Positions 25,133 through 35,086 of a stretch of DNA of 64,000 nucleotides are shown here, piece by piece. Each line of letters starts with the position of its first letter. Within the stretch, counting starts at the first letter, position 1. The translations under genes and the position numbers were made by a program. The DNA comes from Deltaproteobacteria bacterium. GTDB lineage: Bacteria > Desulfobacterota > Binatia > Binatales > Binataceae. The notes beneath the pieces were generated by a model. That model was given only the letters and a program-made list of their open reading frames with translations, was not told the DNA's origin and made no database searches. Location: positions 22,878 to 86,877 of the forward strand of contig JAJXYF010000025.1 in assembly GCA_021780755.1 (NCBI GenBank), given 5' to 3'.

Positions 25133-28100
25133 TCACTAACTTCCGCTTTTTCCATCAGGTCCGTAAGCAACGAGTTCACTTCCTCATCGGTATATTCGTC
25201 GAGGTTTTCCAGCCGCGGTTCGTCAACGCCGCCGTGACTCCGCGGCCTATCGTGACGCGTAATTGCCGCGACGCGGCTCGAAGGCGAAGTGACATTCTCA
25301 GTCGTCAGTAAATCAACCAGTTGCGCGGCGGCCTGTTCCACGCTCGGGCCGGCAAGAAATGTCACCATCGGCACGTTCACGCCGAGGTCAACCGCGATCC
25401 GATTCTTCAACTCAACCGCCATCAGGGAGTCCAGTCCGAGATTGCTGAGGGGCTGCGTCACGTCGAGCTTCGCCGCGGACAGCCCCAGCACCCGCGCCAC
25501 CAGTTCCGCGAGATGCGACTGCAATAGCTGGCGGCGCTCCGTCGGTTCCGCCGCGAGGAGTGCGCTTCTTTTCCCGCCCACGGGTCCCGCCCACGGAGCC
25601 TCGTCGCCGCGCGCGGACGCCAGTTGAGAGAGCAGCGACGACGCGGTGCCCGCCGGATAAAATTGGCGATAGCGCGCCCAGTTAACCGGCACCGCCGCGA
25701 CCTGGGTCGCATGCTGGCCGATTAATCTGCCTAGAATCTCCAGCGCCTGCCCGGGTGCGAGGCTCCCGATTCCCGCCTGCGCGAGACGCGCGGCAAGGCG
25801 TTTTCCACCCGTCGAATCCGCGAAGCCCAATCCGCTCCACGCGCCCCAATTGACGCTCAGGGCCGGCTGACCTCGGGATGCTCGATAATGTGCCAGGGCG
25901 TCGAGAAAGGCGTTGGCGGCCGCGTAATTGCCCTGCCCCGGCTGTCCCAGCAACGAACCCGCGGAAGAGAAAAGTACGAAGAAATCCAGCGGCGCGCCGT
26001 CGAGCAGCCGATGCAGCAGCCATCCGCCGATCACCTTGGGCCGCATCACCGAATGCATCGCGGCGGCGTCGAGTTGCGTCAGCAGCCCGTCCTGCAGCAC
26101 GCCCGCGGCATGCACTACGCCCCGAATTGGCGGCCATCCCGCGGCGCGAAAGTCGTCGAGAAAGGCCCGCAACCGCGCTTCGTCGGCTACGTCCACCGCC
26201 GCCAGATGCACACTCGCTCCCAATGCCTCCAGTGCGCGAATCGCGGCGATTTGCCGCGCCTGGCGGCTCCCCGCCGGCGCTGAGTTCCATTGCGAACGCG
26301 GAGGGAGCGCCGTCCGCCCCATCAGAATTATCCGCCGCGCCCCTTGATCGACCATCCAGCGCGCTACCGCAAGCCCGAGGTCTCCAAGGCCGCCCGTGAT
26401 CAAATAGGTGCCGTCGAGGCGCCAGCTAAACGCACGCGTGGCGACTCGACCTTTGCGCACCAAGCGGCCGACGTAGCGTCGCCCCGATCGGAACGCGAGT
26501 TGTCTTTCTTCGTCCGGATGAGCGATCTGTCCCCATAATTGACGGGCGGTTTCTTCGGACCGCGCATTGTCCGGTTCCAGGTCGATCAGCCCGCCCCACC
26601 AAGTCGGATGCTCTTCCGCGATGACGCGGCCTAAGCCCCACAGAGGCGCCTGCCCGGCGTCGAGCGACAAATGCCCCTCGCCGGCCGGCTGAGCGCCCCG
26701 CGTGATTAGCCACAGACGTGGTACGTCCCGCCCCTCGATACGTGCGAGTTCCTGAACCACCTGCAGGGCAGAGCCGCATCCCAGCGTTTGCGCGGTCTCC
26801 AGCGAGGCCACCGTGGCGGCTTGCGCAAGCGGAGCATCGAGGCTCCACAGATGGACGACCGCGCGGCAACGTGGTCGATCCGGCGCCAACACCTCCGCGA
26901 GCAGCCGTCGCAAGTCTTCCGGCCGTTGCGGATTAACCCGGTAATGTCCGCTATCCATGCGCGCGTACGATTCGCCGCGAGTGACCACGACGCTGCCGTC
27001 TCCGTGCGCGCCAATTACCGCTGCGAGCGCCTTCGCGAGGCCGCCGCTGTCGGCGAAGATTAGCCAGTCGCACCCGTCGGTTGACGCGGTTCCTTCGACC
27101 GCCGGCGGTCCGTCCGCACGCTCCTTGAGTTGCCAGGCGAATTCGTAGAGCCAGTCGTCCGGGTCCTCGCCGACGACGCCCACCGAGCCGAGATTATCGA
27201 GGCGCAGTCCGAGCATTTCGACCGCCGCGTGTCCCGCTTCATCCAGCAGCCGCACCTCTCCTTCGAGCCGATCGGAGTTATGCTCCCGGAGTTGTGCATG
27301 ACTCCATCGCGGAAGGTCCGGATGGTGGTGAATCCGGATTTCGTCTATATGGGTCGGCATATATACGGCCCGGTCGCCGCCCGGCGCCGCGGTGTCAGGT
27401 ATTGCCGCACCAACCAGTTGGATGCACGCATCCAGAATTGCCGGATGGAGCGGATAGCCGTTGCCGTCCGCCGCTTCGTCGGGAATCCGCAGTTCGCCCA
27501 ATACCTCGACGCCGCGCCGCCACAACTGAGTAATGCTCTGAAAGAACGGCCCGTACTGAATTCCGTTTTCACGCAATCGCAAGTAGTAATCCGGCCCCGG
27601 TAGATGCTCAGTAGATTCGGCCCCGATCTTCGCGGGCGGCGACTGGTCCGATGCCGCCGGACAATTACCCTCCTGCCCGGCACGGACCATTCCGTCCGCA
27701 TGCAAGGTCCAGCGGCCATCGGCTGGCGTCACGCCGCTGCCGCGTTGGGCCGCCTCCGCGCGGCAACTATAGATATGGAAATGCTTTGTGCCGCCGGCGC
27801 CCGGAGAGAGGATCACCTGGACGGTGCGACTCTCACCGTCGGATAGAAACAGTGCCTTATGAAATTTGATGTCGTTCATCACGAGGGAACGCACGGCGAA
27901 GACTTCGAGCGCGGCGGCCCACGCCATCTCCAGAAAGATCGAAGCCGGCAGCACCGCGACGCCTTCGATCCGATGGTGATCGAGATAAGGCAGCGCACTT
28001 TTGCTAATAGTAATTTGCCAGAAATGAGTATCCGCGGGATGCGCCGAGATCAGATGGCGGCCGAGCGGAGCATTCTGATCTGCATGCTGCGGAATTGACG

Positions 28101-31100
28101 CCGCGGCCCCGCCGTCCACCGCGGCGTCCTCCAGCCAGTAGCGCTCGCGCTGCCACGGATAGGAGGGCAGCCCCACGCAGCGTCCCGCAGCGGGATAGCG
28201 GCGGCTCCAATCGATCTCGCGGCCCAGGCTGTACAACGCGCCGAGCGACGCCAGCATCACGGTGCGTTGGTCTTCTTCGCGACGCATCGAGGGCAACACC
28301 GCGCCGGCCCGGCCGGAATGTGTAATGGCCTGCTGAATACTACTGAGTAAAATCGGATGCGGACTGATCTCGAGGAAGATGTCGTGGCCGTCTTCGAGCA
28401 GTTGATCGACCGCGCCCGCGAAGAGCACCGGCTCGCGCAGGTTGCGCGCCCAATAACGAGCGTCGAATGCCGGCGCGCCGGTCACCGGGGACGTTCCGGT
28501 TACGGTTGAATAGATTGGCACCGACGGCGGTTGCGGCTCGAGCCCATCGAGCGCCGACAACAAATCGTCGCGCAACGGATCCATCTGCGGGCTATGTGCG
28601 GCGAAATCCACCTTCAGCAAGCGGCAGAAAATGTCGCGGCGCCGCAAACGCTCGAGAATGGCCTCCAGCGCCGCGGGTTCCCCCGACAGCACGGTTGACG
28701 CGAAGCTGTTGCTGGCCGCGATCGAGACCCGATCCTCGAAGCCGGCCAGCGCCCTGTTCGCCTCGTCGAGCGAAAGTTCGACCGCCGCCATCGCGCCACG
28801 TCCGATCGCCGGCTTGACCAGGCGGCTGCGGCGACAGATGATCCGTGCCGCATCGTCGAGGCTGAGCGCTCCTGCGACGTGGGCCGCGGCGACCTCACCC
28901 ATGCTGTGTCCGACTACCGCGTCCGGCTCAATCCCCCACGCACGCCATAGCGCCGCCAGCGCCACCTGAATCGCAAACAGCGCCGGCTGCAGCACCTCGA
29001 TTTCGTTGATTCGCGAAGCGGCCGTATCGACGGTGGTCAATTCCGCGAGCAGCGACCAGTCTCCGTACGGGCGCATCGCACGGTCGCAGCGCTCCACGGC
29101 CTCGCGAAAGACCGCTTCCCGCTCCAGCAATCCGCGCGCCATGCCAAACCATTGGGCGCCCTGCCCGGGAAACACGAAGACCAGTTTTCTCCGCCCGTCG
29201 GAACGCTGATGGCCGAAAGACAAGCCGGGTCGAACCTCGCCCCGCAAATATGCTTCGAGACTTTCGGCCAGCTCCGCGACCGACCTGCCGGTCACGGCGA
29301 CGCGATACTCATGATGGCTGCGCCGCACGCTCGCGCTGTAACAGATGTCATGTAGCGAGGCGTTCGATTCCGCGCCGCGCAGAAAACGCCCGTATACCCC
29401 GGCGAGTTCGGGCAGAGCAGCGGGGTTGCGCGCCGATAACGGCAGCAAATAGGTACCGTGAGTTTCAGTCCGCGAATTCTCGATGCCGCAGGTCGCGCCG
29501 ATTTCGTCCGGCGTCCACGATGGGGCCTCCTGCAAGACCACGTGAGCATTGGTGCCGCCGAAACCGAATGAACTCACCCCGGCCAATGCGGCCGCGCCGG
29601 TCGCCGGCCATGGCGCGAGCGTCGTCTGCACGCGCAGCGGCAACTTCTCGAAGTGGATATGCGGATTGGGTTCGAGGAAATTCAGGCTCGGCGGGAGCTC
29701 GCGAAATTTGAGCGCCAACGCCACCTTGATCAGCCCCGCGATACCGGCCGCCGCCTCGAGATGCCCGATGTTGGTTTTGACCGAACCCAGCGCGCACGGC
29801 CGCCCAGGGTCCCGATCGATACCGAGCACCGCACCCAGCGCATTGGCCTCGATCGGGTCGCCCAACAATGTGCCAGTGCCGTGCGCTTCGACGTATTGCA
29901 CGTCGCCCGGCGAGACCCCGGCGCGCCGGTACGCTTCGCGCAGCACCGCCTCCTGCGCACGCGGATTCGGCGCCATCAGTCCATTGCTGCGGCCGTCCTG
30001 GTTTACCGCACTGCCGCGAATCACCGCGTAGATCGGAGCGCCGTCGGCGAGCGCCCGGCCCAGCGGTTTCAGGACGACGACCCCGGCGCCTTCGCCGCGC
30101 ACGTAGCCGTCGGCGCGCGCGTCAAAACTCTTGCAGCGCCCGTCCGGCGCCATCGCCCCGGCCTTGCTGAAATTGATCGTAATCGCCGGCGACAGAATCA
30201 GATTTACGCCCCCGGCCAGCGCCAGCGCCGACTCCCCTCTACGCAAGCTGTCGCAGGCCTGATGCACCGCCACCAGCGATGACGAACACGCGGTGTCGAT
30301 CGCCAGACTGGGCCCGCGCAAATCGAACACGTAGGAAATCCGGTTCGCCGCGATACTTAACGCATTGCCGGTGCCCGCGTAAGCGTCGATCCGTTTGAAA
30401 TCGCCCAACTGGAGGCGCCCGTAATCATTGTTCGAGATGCCGATAAAGACCCCGGTCGCGCTGCCCGCCAGGCGCTCCCGCGGCTGTCCGGCGTCTTCCA
30501 ATGCTTCCGCCGCCACCTCCAGCAACAGTCGCTGCTGCGGATCCATGCGCGAGGCTTCGCGCGGCGAGATGCCGAAAAAAGGGGCGTCGAATCGATCGAC
30601 CTGGGCGATAAAGCCGCCCCAGCGCGTGACCATCTTGCCCGGCGCCGCCGGATCGCTGGCGAAATAATCGTTGACGTTGAAGCGCTCGGCCGGAACTTCG
30701 CGGATCGTATCGACCCCATCGCGCAACAATTGCCAGAACGCATGCGCGTTATCGGCGCCGGGAAACCGGCAGCCGATCCCGATAATCGCGATCGGCTCCG
30801 CGATCGCTGGCCGCTCCGGTTCAGCAGTGGCGGCGATCCGCGGCACCTCAGCGGGCGCCGCCAAATGGCACGCGAGCGACTCGATCGTCGGACATTCGTA
30901 GGCCAACTCGGCCGGAAGTTCTCGCCCCAGCCATTGTGCGAGATCCCCGGAAAGGCCTACCAACTCCGTCGATCCCAGACCGTAGCTGGCGAACGGCTCC
31001 GCGCTATCGATCTCGTGCGCCGCGATTCCGAGCTGCGCCGAGAGCTTGTCCACGAGCCACGCCCGGATCGCCTCCGCGCCCGGCGCTCCGTCGCCATTTC

Positions 31101-31170
31101 GATGAGAGGCCTTGTGCTCGGCGTGACGCGGTCCGTCGCCGTTGACGCCCTTGATGTAATTTTCGGCCAT
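25129..31170 (-). CDS. Type I PKS: ACP-KS-AT-DH-KR-ACP
   Basis: 2013 residues. An N-terminal ACP (31-108, GLGSTE, Ser67) precedes the KS (125-550; DTACSSS Cys295, EAHGTGT His430, NIGHLE His470). The AT (664-970) has GHSMGE Ser756 and FAAHSP at the specificity site, intermediate between the malonyl HAFH and methylmalonyl YASH types. The DH (1035-1310) has HRIEGVAVLP His1066 and Asp1247. A structural half and then the KR (1588-1770) follow, with GGLGDLG and Ser1735/Tyr1749. The C-terminal ACP has GLDSL, Ser1915. No ER or MT domain is present, so a 2-enoyl product is expected. A short acidic tail (EYTDEEVNSLLTDLMEKAE) may be a docking helix. The leading ACP fits loading by the upstream FAAL, whose stop overlaps this start (TAATG). 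Confidence 0.95.
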   Translation of the reverse strand: MAENYIKGVNGDGPRHAEHKASHRNGDGAPGAEAIRAWLVDKLSAQLGIAAHEIDSAEPFASYGLGSTELVGLSGDLAQWLGRELPAELAYECPTIESLACHLAAPAEVPRIAATAEPERPAIAEPIAIIGIGCRFPGADNAHAFWQLLRDGVDTIREVPAERFNVNDYFASDPAAPGKMVTRWGGFIAQVDRFDAPFFGISPREASRMDPQQRLLLEVAAEALEDAGQPRERLAGSATGVFIGISNNDYGRLQLGDFKRIDAYAGTGNALSIAANRISYVFDLRGPSLAIDTACSSSLVAVHQACDSLRRGESALALAGGVNLILSPAITINFSKAGAMAPDGRCKSFDARADGYVRGEGAGVVVLKPLGRALADGAPIYAVIRGSAVNQDGRSNGLMAPNPRAQEAVLREAYRRAGVSPGDVQYVEAHGTGTLLGDPIEANALGAVLGIDRDPGRPCALGSVKTNIGHLEAAAGIAGLIKVALALKFRELPPSLNFLEPNPHIHFEKLPLRVQTTLAPWPATGAAALAGVSSFGFGGTNAHVVLQEAPSWTPDEIGATCGIENSRTETHGTYLLPLSARNPAALPELAGVYGRFLRGAESNASLHDICYSASVRRSHHEYRVAVTGRSVAELAESLEAYLRGEVRPGLSFGHQRSDGRRKLVFVFPGQGAQWFGMARGLLEREAVFREAVERCDRAMRPYGDWSLLAELTTVDTAASRINEIEVLQPALFAIQVALAALWRAWGIEPDAVVGHSMGEVAAAHVAGALSLDDAARIICRRSRLVKPAIGRGAMAAVELSLDEANRALAGFEDRVSIAASNSFASTVLSGEPAALEAILERLRRRDIFCRLLKVDFAAHSPQMDPLRDDLLSALDGLEPQPPSVPIYSTVTGTSPVTGAPAFDARYWARNLREPVLFAGAVDQLLEDGHDIFLEISPHPILLSSIQQAITHSGRAGAVLPSMRREEDQRTVMLASLGALYSLGREIDWSRRYPAAGRCVGLPSYPWQRERYWLEDAAVDGGAAASIPQHADQNAPLGRHLISAHPADTHFWQITISKSALPYLDHHRIEGVAVLPASIFLEMAWAAALEVFAVRSLVMNDIKFHKALFLSDGESRTVQVILSPGAGGTKHFHIYSCRAEAAQRGSGVTPADGRWTLHADGMVRAGQEGNCPAASDQSPPAKIGAESTEHLPGPDYYLRLRENGIQYGPFFQSITQLWRRGVEVLGELRIPDEAADGNGYPLHPAILDACIQLVGAAIPDTAAPGGDRAVYMPTHIDEIRIHHHPDLPRWSHAQLREHNSDRLEGEVRLLDEAGHAAVEMLGLRLDNLGSVGVVGEDPDDWLYEFAWQLKERADGPPAVEGTASTDGCDWLIFADSGGLAKALAAVIGAHGDGSVVVTRGESYARMDSGHYRVNPQRPEDLRRLLAEVLAPDRPRCRAVVHLWSLDAPLAQAATVASLETAQTLGCGSALQVVQELARIEGRDVPRLWLITRGAQPAGEGHLSLDAGQAPLWGLGRVIAEEHPTWWGGLIDLEPDNARSEETARQLWGQIAHPDEERQLAFRSGRRYVGRLVRKGRVATRAFSWRLDGTYLITGGLGDLGLAVARWMVDQGARRIILMGRTALPPRSQWNSAPAGSRQARQIAAIRALEALGASVHLAAVDVADEARLRAFLDDFRAAGWPPIRGVVHAAGVLQDGLLTQLDAAAMHSVMRPKVIGGWLLHRLLDGAPLDFFVLFSSAGSLLGQPGQGNYAAANAFLDALAHYRASRGQPALSVNWGAWSGLGFADSTGGKRLAARLAQAGIGSLAPGQALEILGRLIGQHATQVAAVPVNWARYRQFYPAGTASSLLSQLASARGDEAPWAGPVGGKRSALLAAEPTERRQLLQSHLAELVARVLGLSAAKLDVTQPLSNLGLDSLMAVELKNRIAVDLGVNVPMVTFLAGPSVEQAAAQLVDLLTTENVTSPSSRVAAITRHDRPRSHGGVDEPRLENLDEYTDEEVNSLLTDLMEKAEVSE

Positions 31171-33041
31171 TAGCCAGTCGCCGCCAGGTTTTCCAGCGTG
31201 CCGTCGCGGAATCTCGCCTCGCAGAGCCGCCGTTGAACTTTGCCGCTCGGAGTCTTCGCGATCGCGCCGGCCCGCAACAGCACCACCGCATGCACCCGCA
31301 CGTCATGCTCTTCGGCGACCGCGCGCCGAATCGCCCGCGTCACCGCGCCGAGATCCATCGGCGTCCGCCCGTCTAGATGATTCCCGCTGGAATTCGCACC
31401 TGATACATCGCGTTCCTGACCCGACTGCGACGGCTGATAGCGGCGCTCCACCTCGGCCGCGACGATCAGCCGTTCTTCGTCCGCGAGCTCGGCCGCGAAC
31501 GCCACACAGCATCCCGGCCGCACCGCCGGATGGCTCTGCTCCACGGTCAATTCGATATCGTGGGGATAAAGGTTGCGCCCGCCGATTATGATCAGGTCCT
31601 TCAGCCGGCCGGTGACGAACAGCTCGCCGTCGCGCAGAAAGCCCAGGTCCCCCGTACGCAGATACGGCCCCGCGCCACTGGGCGCCAGACGGGCGTGAAA
31701 GGTGAGGGCGCTCTCCTCCGGCCGGTTCCAATAGCCGGCCGCCACACTCGGGGCCGAGACCCAAATCTCGCCCACTTGATCGGAGGCGCGCGCGCTCAAG
31801 GTAGTCGGATCGACGATCACGATTTCGGTGTCCGCCAGCGCATGGCCGCAGCCGACCAGGACGCGGACGTGGCCCGGATCGTCGGGCGTCTCCACGACGC
31901 GCCCGCGTTCGAGCGCCGCGACTCCGGCCGCGCATACGATCGGCTCCTCGCCCACCATGCCGCCGGTCACCATCAGCGTGGCCTCGGCCAGTCCGTAGCA
32001 CGGATAAAGTGCGCGGGCCCGAAAGCCGGACGACGCAAACGCCGCCGCGAATCGCTTGAGAGTCTCCGCCCGCACCGGCTCGGCGCCGCTGTAGGCCAGC
32101 GTCCAGGCGCTCAGGTCGAGCCCGGCGCGCTGCTCCGCGGGAATCTTGCGGACACACAGATCGTACGCGAAATTCGGCCCCCCGCTGATACTCGCCCGGT
32201 AACGCGACACCGCTTCCAGCCACCGCCCCGGCCGCTGCAGAAACGCTTGCGGTGCCATCAGCACGCAGGAGCGCCCGCCATACAGCGGCTGGATTAATCC
32301 ATTGTTAAGCCCCATGTCGTGGAAGACCGGCAGCCACGTCACCGACACGGATTCGGCCGTGATCTCGAAGGCTTGGTCGATCCGCGCCGAGTTCTCGATC
32401 AGGTTGCCGTGACTGACCATCACGCCCCGCGGCGTCGCGGTCGAGCCCGACGTGTATTGGAGCAGCGCCAGCGTGGTGCCGGTCGCCTCGGGATCGCGCC
32501 AATCCTCCGCCGCATCGATTCCGACCTCGTCGGTCGCCAGCCAACGCATTGCTTGCAGTTCGGGGGCTTGCGCGATCAGACTCTCGAGCTTCGCCATGAT
32601 CGACCGTGTCGTCAGCACGGCGCGCGGCGCCGCGTCCTTGATGATCGCGCGCAGCCGCGGCAGCGTGCGGTGCGGCTGCGCCATGTTCGGCAGCGGCACC
32701 GGCACCGCGATTACCTCACCATACAGGCATCCGAAAAACGCCGGGATGAACTCCAATCCCGCCGGATACAGCAACAGCGCACGCTCTGCGCCGACGCCAT
32801 AGCTTTGCAGCAAGGCCCCGATTGCGCGCGCCCGCCGCTCCAGATGCCCCAGCGTCAAATTCGCGCCTTCCGTCTCGCCGTCGTTCAGATACGTGTACAG
32901 CCGCAGATCCGGCTGCCGGCGCGCCCGCTCGCCCAGCAGCTCGACCAACGTGCGTATTTTGCCAATCCGACCGGTCGCCGTATGCCGCGCCCGTGATTCT
33001 GCCGCGAACTCGCCGCCCGACGTATGTGTTGCTTGATTCAT
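31170..33041 (-). CDS. Fatty acyl-AMP ligase (FAAL) loading the PKS
   Basis: About 623 residues of the acyl-adenylate superfamily. YTSGSTATPRGV near residue 205 is the phosphate loop, YGLAEATL near 350 the A5 motif, YLRTGDLG and GRLKDLIIIGGRNLYPHDIE the hinge region, and TPSGKVQRR the late lysine motif. FAAL-type features include VTWLPVFHDMGL and PLPNMAQP near residue 125. FAALs make acyl-AMP and pass it to an ACP instead of CoA. The next gene begins with an ACP domain and overlaps this stop by one base. ATG 33041 or GTG 33056 are both possible starts; neither has a clear ribosome site. It is first in the biosynthetic operon. Confidence 0.93.
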   Translation of the reverse strand: MNQATHTSGGEFAAESRARHTATGRIGKIRTLVELLGERARRQPDLRLYTYLNDGETEGANLTLGHLERRARAIGALLQSYGVGAERALLLYPAGLEFIPAFFGCLYGEVIAVPVPLPNMAQPHRTLPRLRAIIKDAAPRAVLTTRSIMAKLESLIAQAPELQAMRWLATDEVGIDAAEDWRDPEATGTTLALLQYTSGSTATPRGVMVSHGNLIENSARIDQAFEITAESVSVTWLPVFHDMGLNNGLIQPLYGGRSCVLMAPQAFLQRPGRWLEAVSRYRASISGGPNFAYDLCVRKIPAEQRAGLDLSAWTLAYSGAEPVRAETLKRFAAAFASSGFRARALYPCYGLAEATLMVTGGMVGEEPIVCAAGVAALERGRVVETPDDPGHVRVLVGCGHALADTEIVIVDPTTLSARASDQVGEIWVSAPSVAAGYWNRPEESALTFHARLAPSGAGPYLRTGDLGFLRDGELFVTGRLKDLIIIGGRNLYPHDIELTVEQSHPAVRPGCCVAFAAELADEERLIVAAEVERRYQPSQSGQERDVSGANSSGNHLDGRTPMDLGAVTRAIRRAVAEEHDVRVHAVVLLRAGAIAKTPSGKVQRRLCEARFRDGTLENLAATG

Positions 33042-33437
33042 CAGGTTCAATTGCACCGCTTGGCGCCAGCTGTTCCGGGCGTCGCACTAACTCTCGCCCA
33101 CTCCGACTTTCACGAACGCTTCGCCTGCAAGGTTATTATCTATCGGAGTGCACCTGAGTGATAGGAAATGTAATAGAAGATGCTTGCATTGTGTTCTTCA
33201 CAGAACCAAATGAACAAGCAAACAAGAACGCCGCCTTGGTCAGTAGGGACGCTACCCGTTACCCGGATCGAAGTGCTCGCTTCCGCGCGTGCCGGTTCGG
33301 GGGCCTACGCAAATGTCACTACTTACTTAGGTTCTCCGGAGCACGGATCCTTCACCCAAGAACCCGTCGGGTATTGCCGTCGCGCGCTTAATGCCGAAAG
33401 GTGGATCCAGGATCTCTCGGCTGCGGAGGAAAATTCA
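33042..33437. promoter_or_regulatory. Divergent region between the lipopeptide operon and csbD-like gene
   Basis: About 395 bases with no supported gene. It must hold the promoter for the whole 18.6-kb minus-strand biosynthetic operon and that of the csbD-like gene. An AGTGATAG octamer at 33157-33164 recurs at 35398-35405 upstream of the DUF883-like gene; this may be chance. No clear sigma-70 boxes are claimed. Confidence 0.45.
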
Positions 33438-33614
33438 ATGAGCGGAACAAGCGATCAAATCAAAGGCCGTGTAAAGGAAGCAGTTGGCGATCTTACCGAC
33501 AACCAGAAATTGAAAAACCAGGGCAAGATCGATCAGTCCACCGGCAAGGTCAAGAAGGCGGTCGAGAACGTGATCGACAAGGCCAATAAAGCCATCAAGG
33601 ATGCGAAACGTTAG
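33438..33614 (+). CDS. CsbD-family stress protein
   Basis: 58 residues, MSGTSDQIKGRVKEAVGDL at the start and repeated Gly-Lys-x-x-Gln/Val heptads (KLKNQGKIDQSTGKVKKAV). This is the entire CsbD fold, an abundant small helical protein induced by general stress in many bacteria. Its molecular role is not settled. A GGAGGA box lies 7 bases upstream of the ATG. It heads a group of small stress and envelope genes. Confidence 0.92.
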   Translation: MSGTSDQIKGRVKEAVGDLTDNQKLKNQGKIDQSTGKVKKAVENVIDKANKAIKDAKR

Positions 33615-33747
33615 CCGGGCGTGCCGGGAACCCTTACCGGAGCGGCGATTCTGAACTGCTATATTAAAGTAGTATTGAGGTGCCGGCCCCGCTCGCGCGC
33701 AAGCCATGCGCATAGACGATGTGGCTCCGCGCTGAGGAGTATTATCG

Positions 33748-33972
33748 ATGAAATCAATTGTATGGCTCGGGACGCTGCTCGCCTTGCTCGGCGTACTCGG
33801 ACTCGCCGTCCCGGTCTTCACCACTTCGCAAACCAAAGATGTGGCAAAATTGGGCGACCTTAAAATCCAGAGCACCGAACAAACCTCACACGTTGTTCCC
33901 ACAGCCCTGAGCGCGGCCGCCCTGCTGCTCGGTGTGGTTATGCTGGGCGCCGGCCTTTACCAGCGCCGCTGA
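33748..33972 (+). CDS. Small two-helix membrane protein
   Basis: 74 residues with two hydrophobic helices (VWLGTLLALLGVLGLAVPVF near the start and ALSAAALLLGVVMLGAGLY near the end) and a short charged middle. GAGGAG lies about 10 bases before the ATG. No family is confidently recognised. It lies between the csbD-like gene and another small membrane protein gene, all on the plus strand, so it is probably part of the stress response set. Confidence 0.75.
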   Translation: MKSIVWLGTLLALLGVLGLAVPVFTTSQTKDVAKLGDLKIQSTEQTSHVVPTALSAAALLLGVVMLGAGLYQRR

Positions 33973-34017
33973 CCTCGATGGGTCTTGTCCTGGCTCGTTC
34001 TTGATGGAGGCTTATCC

Positions 34018-34215
34018 ATGACTCTCGTAGGAATTGTAGTGGTGCTGGTCGTTGTCGGCCTAATCCTGTGGCTCATCAATACCTACATCCCGATGGCAGG
34101 GGCGATCAAAAGCCTGCTGAATATAGTAGTATTCGTTGTAGTATTGATTTGGATATTACAGGGCTTCGGTTTGCTGGGCCACATCAATGGGGTCCACGTT
34201 CCCAACCTGCAGTGA
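34018..34215 (+). CDS. Small membrane protein, Thivi_2564-like
   Basis: 65 residues from the ATG at 34018, chosen because GGAGG lies 8 bases upstream; an upstream in-frame start at 33985 has none. Two hydrophobic helices flank NTYIPMAGAIKSLLN, a pattern found in the Thivi_2564 family of tiny membrane proteins. Function is unknown. It commonly occurs near general-stress genes, as here. Confidence 0.75.
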   Translation: MTLVGIVVVLVVVGLILWLINTYIPMAGAIKSLLNIVVFVVVLIWILQGFGLLGHINGVHVPNLQ

Positions 34216-34360
34216 TCCCGCCCGGCGGTCGCTCGAAGGCTTAGTCCGCAGGTGCTGAAAGTTGCGGATGACTATCGCGCCGGCGATGCGGATTAGCTCC
34301 CCACCAAAGGGAGCCTCCGTAACCCGTCGCGACGCCGGGCATCTACCTTCGCGCCCCCCA

Positions 34361-35086
34361 TCAGTTCGCTCGGACTGCAATCGCCTCCGCAAGCTCCCCC
34401 ACTCGCACTATGAACTGCCGGCCCTGGCGATGCACCAGGTGGTCCTGTTCCAGCCGCGCCAGATGTTCGGTGACGCGCGGCCGCGATGCGCCCACCAGTT
34501 CCGCGATATCCTGATGGCTGAAGGGCTCCCGCAAGAGCGTACCGCGCGACTCTTCGACACCGAAATCCGAGCATAGTTCAAGCAGCGTACGCGCTACCCG
34601 GTCACGCAGTCCGGGACTCAGATAAGCCGAACTGCGCACCATCAGCCGATACCACTGCTTCAAATCGTTCTCATGCATTCTGCGCGATCCCGGCTCTGAT
34701 CCGCTCGCCGTGATCCGGTCGAAATCGTTGCGGCTCAGACTGGCGACTCGGCAGTCCTTGTAGGCGAAGCATTGGAAGTTGAAGCCCCTGATTTCCCAGG
34801 ACGGGAATTCCGGGATCGGACCGGGCGCAATCAGCGCGACCGTGACCCGCTCGCGTCGCGCATTCATGCAGGTGATGCGGGCGATTCCGGTCAGCAGTAT
34901 GTGAGCGTCGCTGGCCAGCGCCGCCTCGCCCAAGATGATCTCGTGGCGTTGGAAGTTGGCGGACACCAGCACGTTCACCAGCGCCGTCAGCTCCACCGTC
35001 GAGAGCCATGACAGCGCCTTCAGCCGGCTTAGCTTGTTGAGGTCGGTATCATGCAGCGTCTTGAAAAAGGTATTCGTTCCATTCAA
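34361..35086 (-). CDS. CRP/FNR-family transcriptional regulator (paralog 1)
   Basis: 241 residues. The N-terminal cyclic-nucleotide-binding-like barrel covers about 20-130 (FQRHEIILGEAALASDAHIL) but lacks the Arg/Ser phosphate-binding cassette of true cAMP receptors. The C-terminal winged helix contains HQDIAELVGASRPRVTEHL near 195-213. No FNR-type cysteine cluster is seen. The start is a TTG at 35086 with AGGTG 6 bases upstream. Its paralog at 38520 shares the motifs VTVALxPPGPIPE, NDLKxWYRL and VGASRPRxTEHL. It is divergent from the DUF883-like operon, which it may control. Confidence 0.88.
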   Translation of the reverse strand: MNGTNTFFKTLHDTDLNKLSRLKALSWLSTVELTALVNVLVSANFQRHEIILGEAALASDAHILLTGIARITCMNARRERVTVALIAPGPIPEFPSWEIRGFNFQCFAYKDCRVASLSRNDFDRITASGSEPGSRRMHENDLKQWYRLMVRSSAYLSPGLRDRVARTLLELCSDFGVEESRGTLLREPFSHQDIAELVGASRPRVTEHLARLEQDHLVHRQGRQFIVRVGELAEAIAVRAN

